A stretch of DNA of 35,397 bases from Actinobacteria bacterium Ga0077541 (lineage in GTDB: Bacteria; Actinomycetota; Thermoleophilia; Miltoncostaeales; Miltoncostaeaceae). The notes beneath the pieces were generated by a model. It was not told the origin of the DNA, did not search any database, and saw only the letters and a list, made by a program, of their open reading frames with translations. Positions 34,979 through 35,397 of the stretch are shown here, one piece after another. Position numbers and translations under genes: made by a program. The DNA is taken from the NCBI GenBank assembly GCA_001464995.1, contig LNEQ01000217.1, positions 1-35,397 of the forward strand, written 5' to 3'. Every line of letters begins with the position of its first letter. The first letter of the stretch is position 1.

Positions 34979-35397
34979 GTGTCCGCACGGAAGCGGAGTG
35001 GGTGGAGCGTGGTCAGCCCGGGACGGCTGGCGGAGATCGTCGAGCGGATGTCGCGTGAGCGGCGACCCGAGCGCGTGGCTCCGTCCGGTCTCGCCGCGGC
35101 CCTGGCCGCGACCGGTGCCCGCGGAGGGCGCCTGATCGGCCCGACCCCCTCCGGACGCCGCGGCCTGCTGGCGGTCGATGGGGACGATGCCGACGACGCC
35201 CTCTGCATCCGCGTCGACCTGCCCGGCGCCGACGGCCCGATCGGGCGGCTCGAGGTATGGGGCGCGCCGGAGGAGGAGGACGCCGAGGCCGCGCTGCGGC
35301 TGGTCGCGGCGGTCTGCGCCCGGTCGCTGGAGAACCTCTGCATCGAGCGTGAGCGCGCCGACGAGCGCACCCGTGCCCGGCGCCTCGGCGCCGCCGC
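34979..35397 (+). CDS. GAF-like sensory protein, N-terminal part (cut by window edge)
   Basis: The frame from GTG 34979 is open to the window end, giving 139 residues without a stop. It reads SARKRSGWSVVSPGRLAEIVERMSRERR, then a possible GAF-type domain (LAAALAATGARGGRLIGPTPSGRRGLLAVDGDDAD, CIRVDLPGADGPIGRLEVWGAPEEEDAEAALRLVAAVCARSLENLCIERERADERTRARRLGAA). A GAF followed by a coiled-coil-like helix is typical of a histidine kinase, a GGDEF protein or a phosphatase, but the effector lies outside the window. Codon use matches its neighbours. Confidence 0.7.
   Translation, partial: MSARKRSGWSVVSPGRLAEIVERMSRERRPERVAPSGLAAALAATGARGGRLIGPTPSGRRGLLAVDGDDADDALCIRVDLPGADGPIGRLEVWGAPEEEDAEAALRLVAAVCARSLENLCIERERADERTRARRLGAA

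Overview
This window is about 35 kb of very GC-rich chromosome. Start codons are often GTG, stops are mostly TGA, and most neighbouring genes overlap by 4 bases. The gene content (comEC, holA, rpsT, murJ, lepA, hemW, hrcA, dnaJ, prmA, rsmE, HIT, phoH, ybeY, dgkA, era) fits a high-GC actinobacterium. A deep-branching class such as Thermoleophilia is my best guess. It rests on gene order and protein style, not on a marker-gene comparison. No tRNA, rRNA, CRISPR array, prophage or defence island is visible.

Layout. (1) 1-9885: a housekeeping block with the 3' part of comEC, holA, convergent rpsT, murJ, then the tightly overlapping run lepA-hemW-hrcA-unknown ORF-plsC. (2) 9887-10961: one complete IS481-family insertion sequence with terminal inverted repeats and a 6-bp target duplication TCTAGT. 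It sits exactly where plsC and the convergent gene at 10963-12147 had overlapping stop codons. (3) 10963-12912: two minus-strand genes, a winged-helix (HTH_42/YcaQ-like) protein and an exported Pro/Ala-rich protein with G-quadruplex-prone DNA. (4) 13141-19126: the conserved dnaJ-prmA-rsmE-HIT-phoH-ybeY-dgkA/PAP2-era operon. dnaJ is broken by two short deletions; the genes from prmA to era are chained by six consecutive 4-base overlaps. (5) 19138-23416: a formyltransferase-like gene and a LolD/MacB-type ABC ATPase with its FtsX-type permease. (6) 23436-26207: an AraC-type regulator with a DUF393 gene, divergent from an NmrA-like oxidoreductase and a DUF1772 membrane protein. (7) 26218-32445: an Fpg/Nei-family glycosylase, divergent from deoC-hisIE-trpE-trpG-trpD-trpC. 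(8) 32502-35397: a cell-wall hydrolase, an unknown ORF, a TlpA/ResA-CcmH cytochrome c maturation pair, and the start of a GAF-like sensor gene cut by the window edge.

How the genes work together. Most encode translation, ribosome and rRNA maturation (lepA, prmA, rsmE, ybeY, era, rpsT), heat-shock control (hrcA, with damaged dnaJ), envelope lipid-carrier chemistry (murJ, plsC, dgkA/PAP2), histidine and tryptophan synthesis from PRPP-derived intermediates, and cytochrome c thiol chemistry.

I do not see a convincing new multi-gene system. The most interesting signals are smaller. The IS481 element uses a CTAG formed by two convergent TAG stops, so insertion leaves both genes intact. A long hairpin ends exactly at the transposase start codon. 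Several genes have a TANNNT box 6-10 bases before the start codon, sometimes overlapping the previous gene's stop codon, which suggests leaderless mRNAs. A 10-codon leaderless mini-ORF is coupled to deoC. One gene fuses an undecaprenol/diacylglycerol-type kinase to a PAP2 phosphatase. dnaJ carries two lesions that compensate each other in frame.
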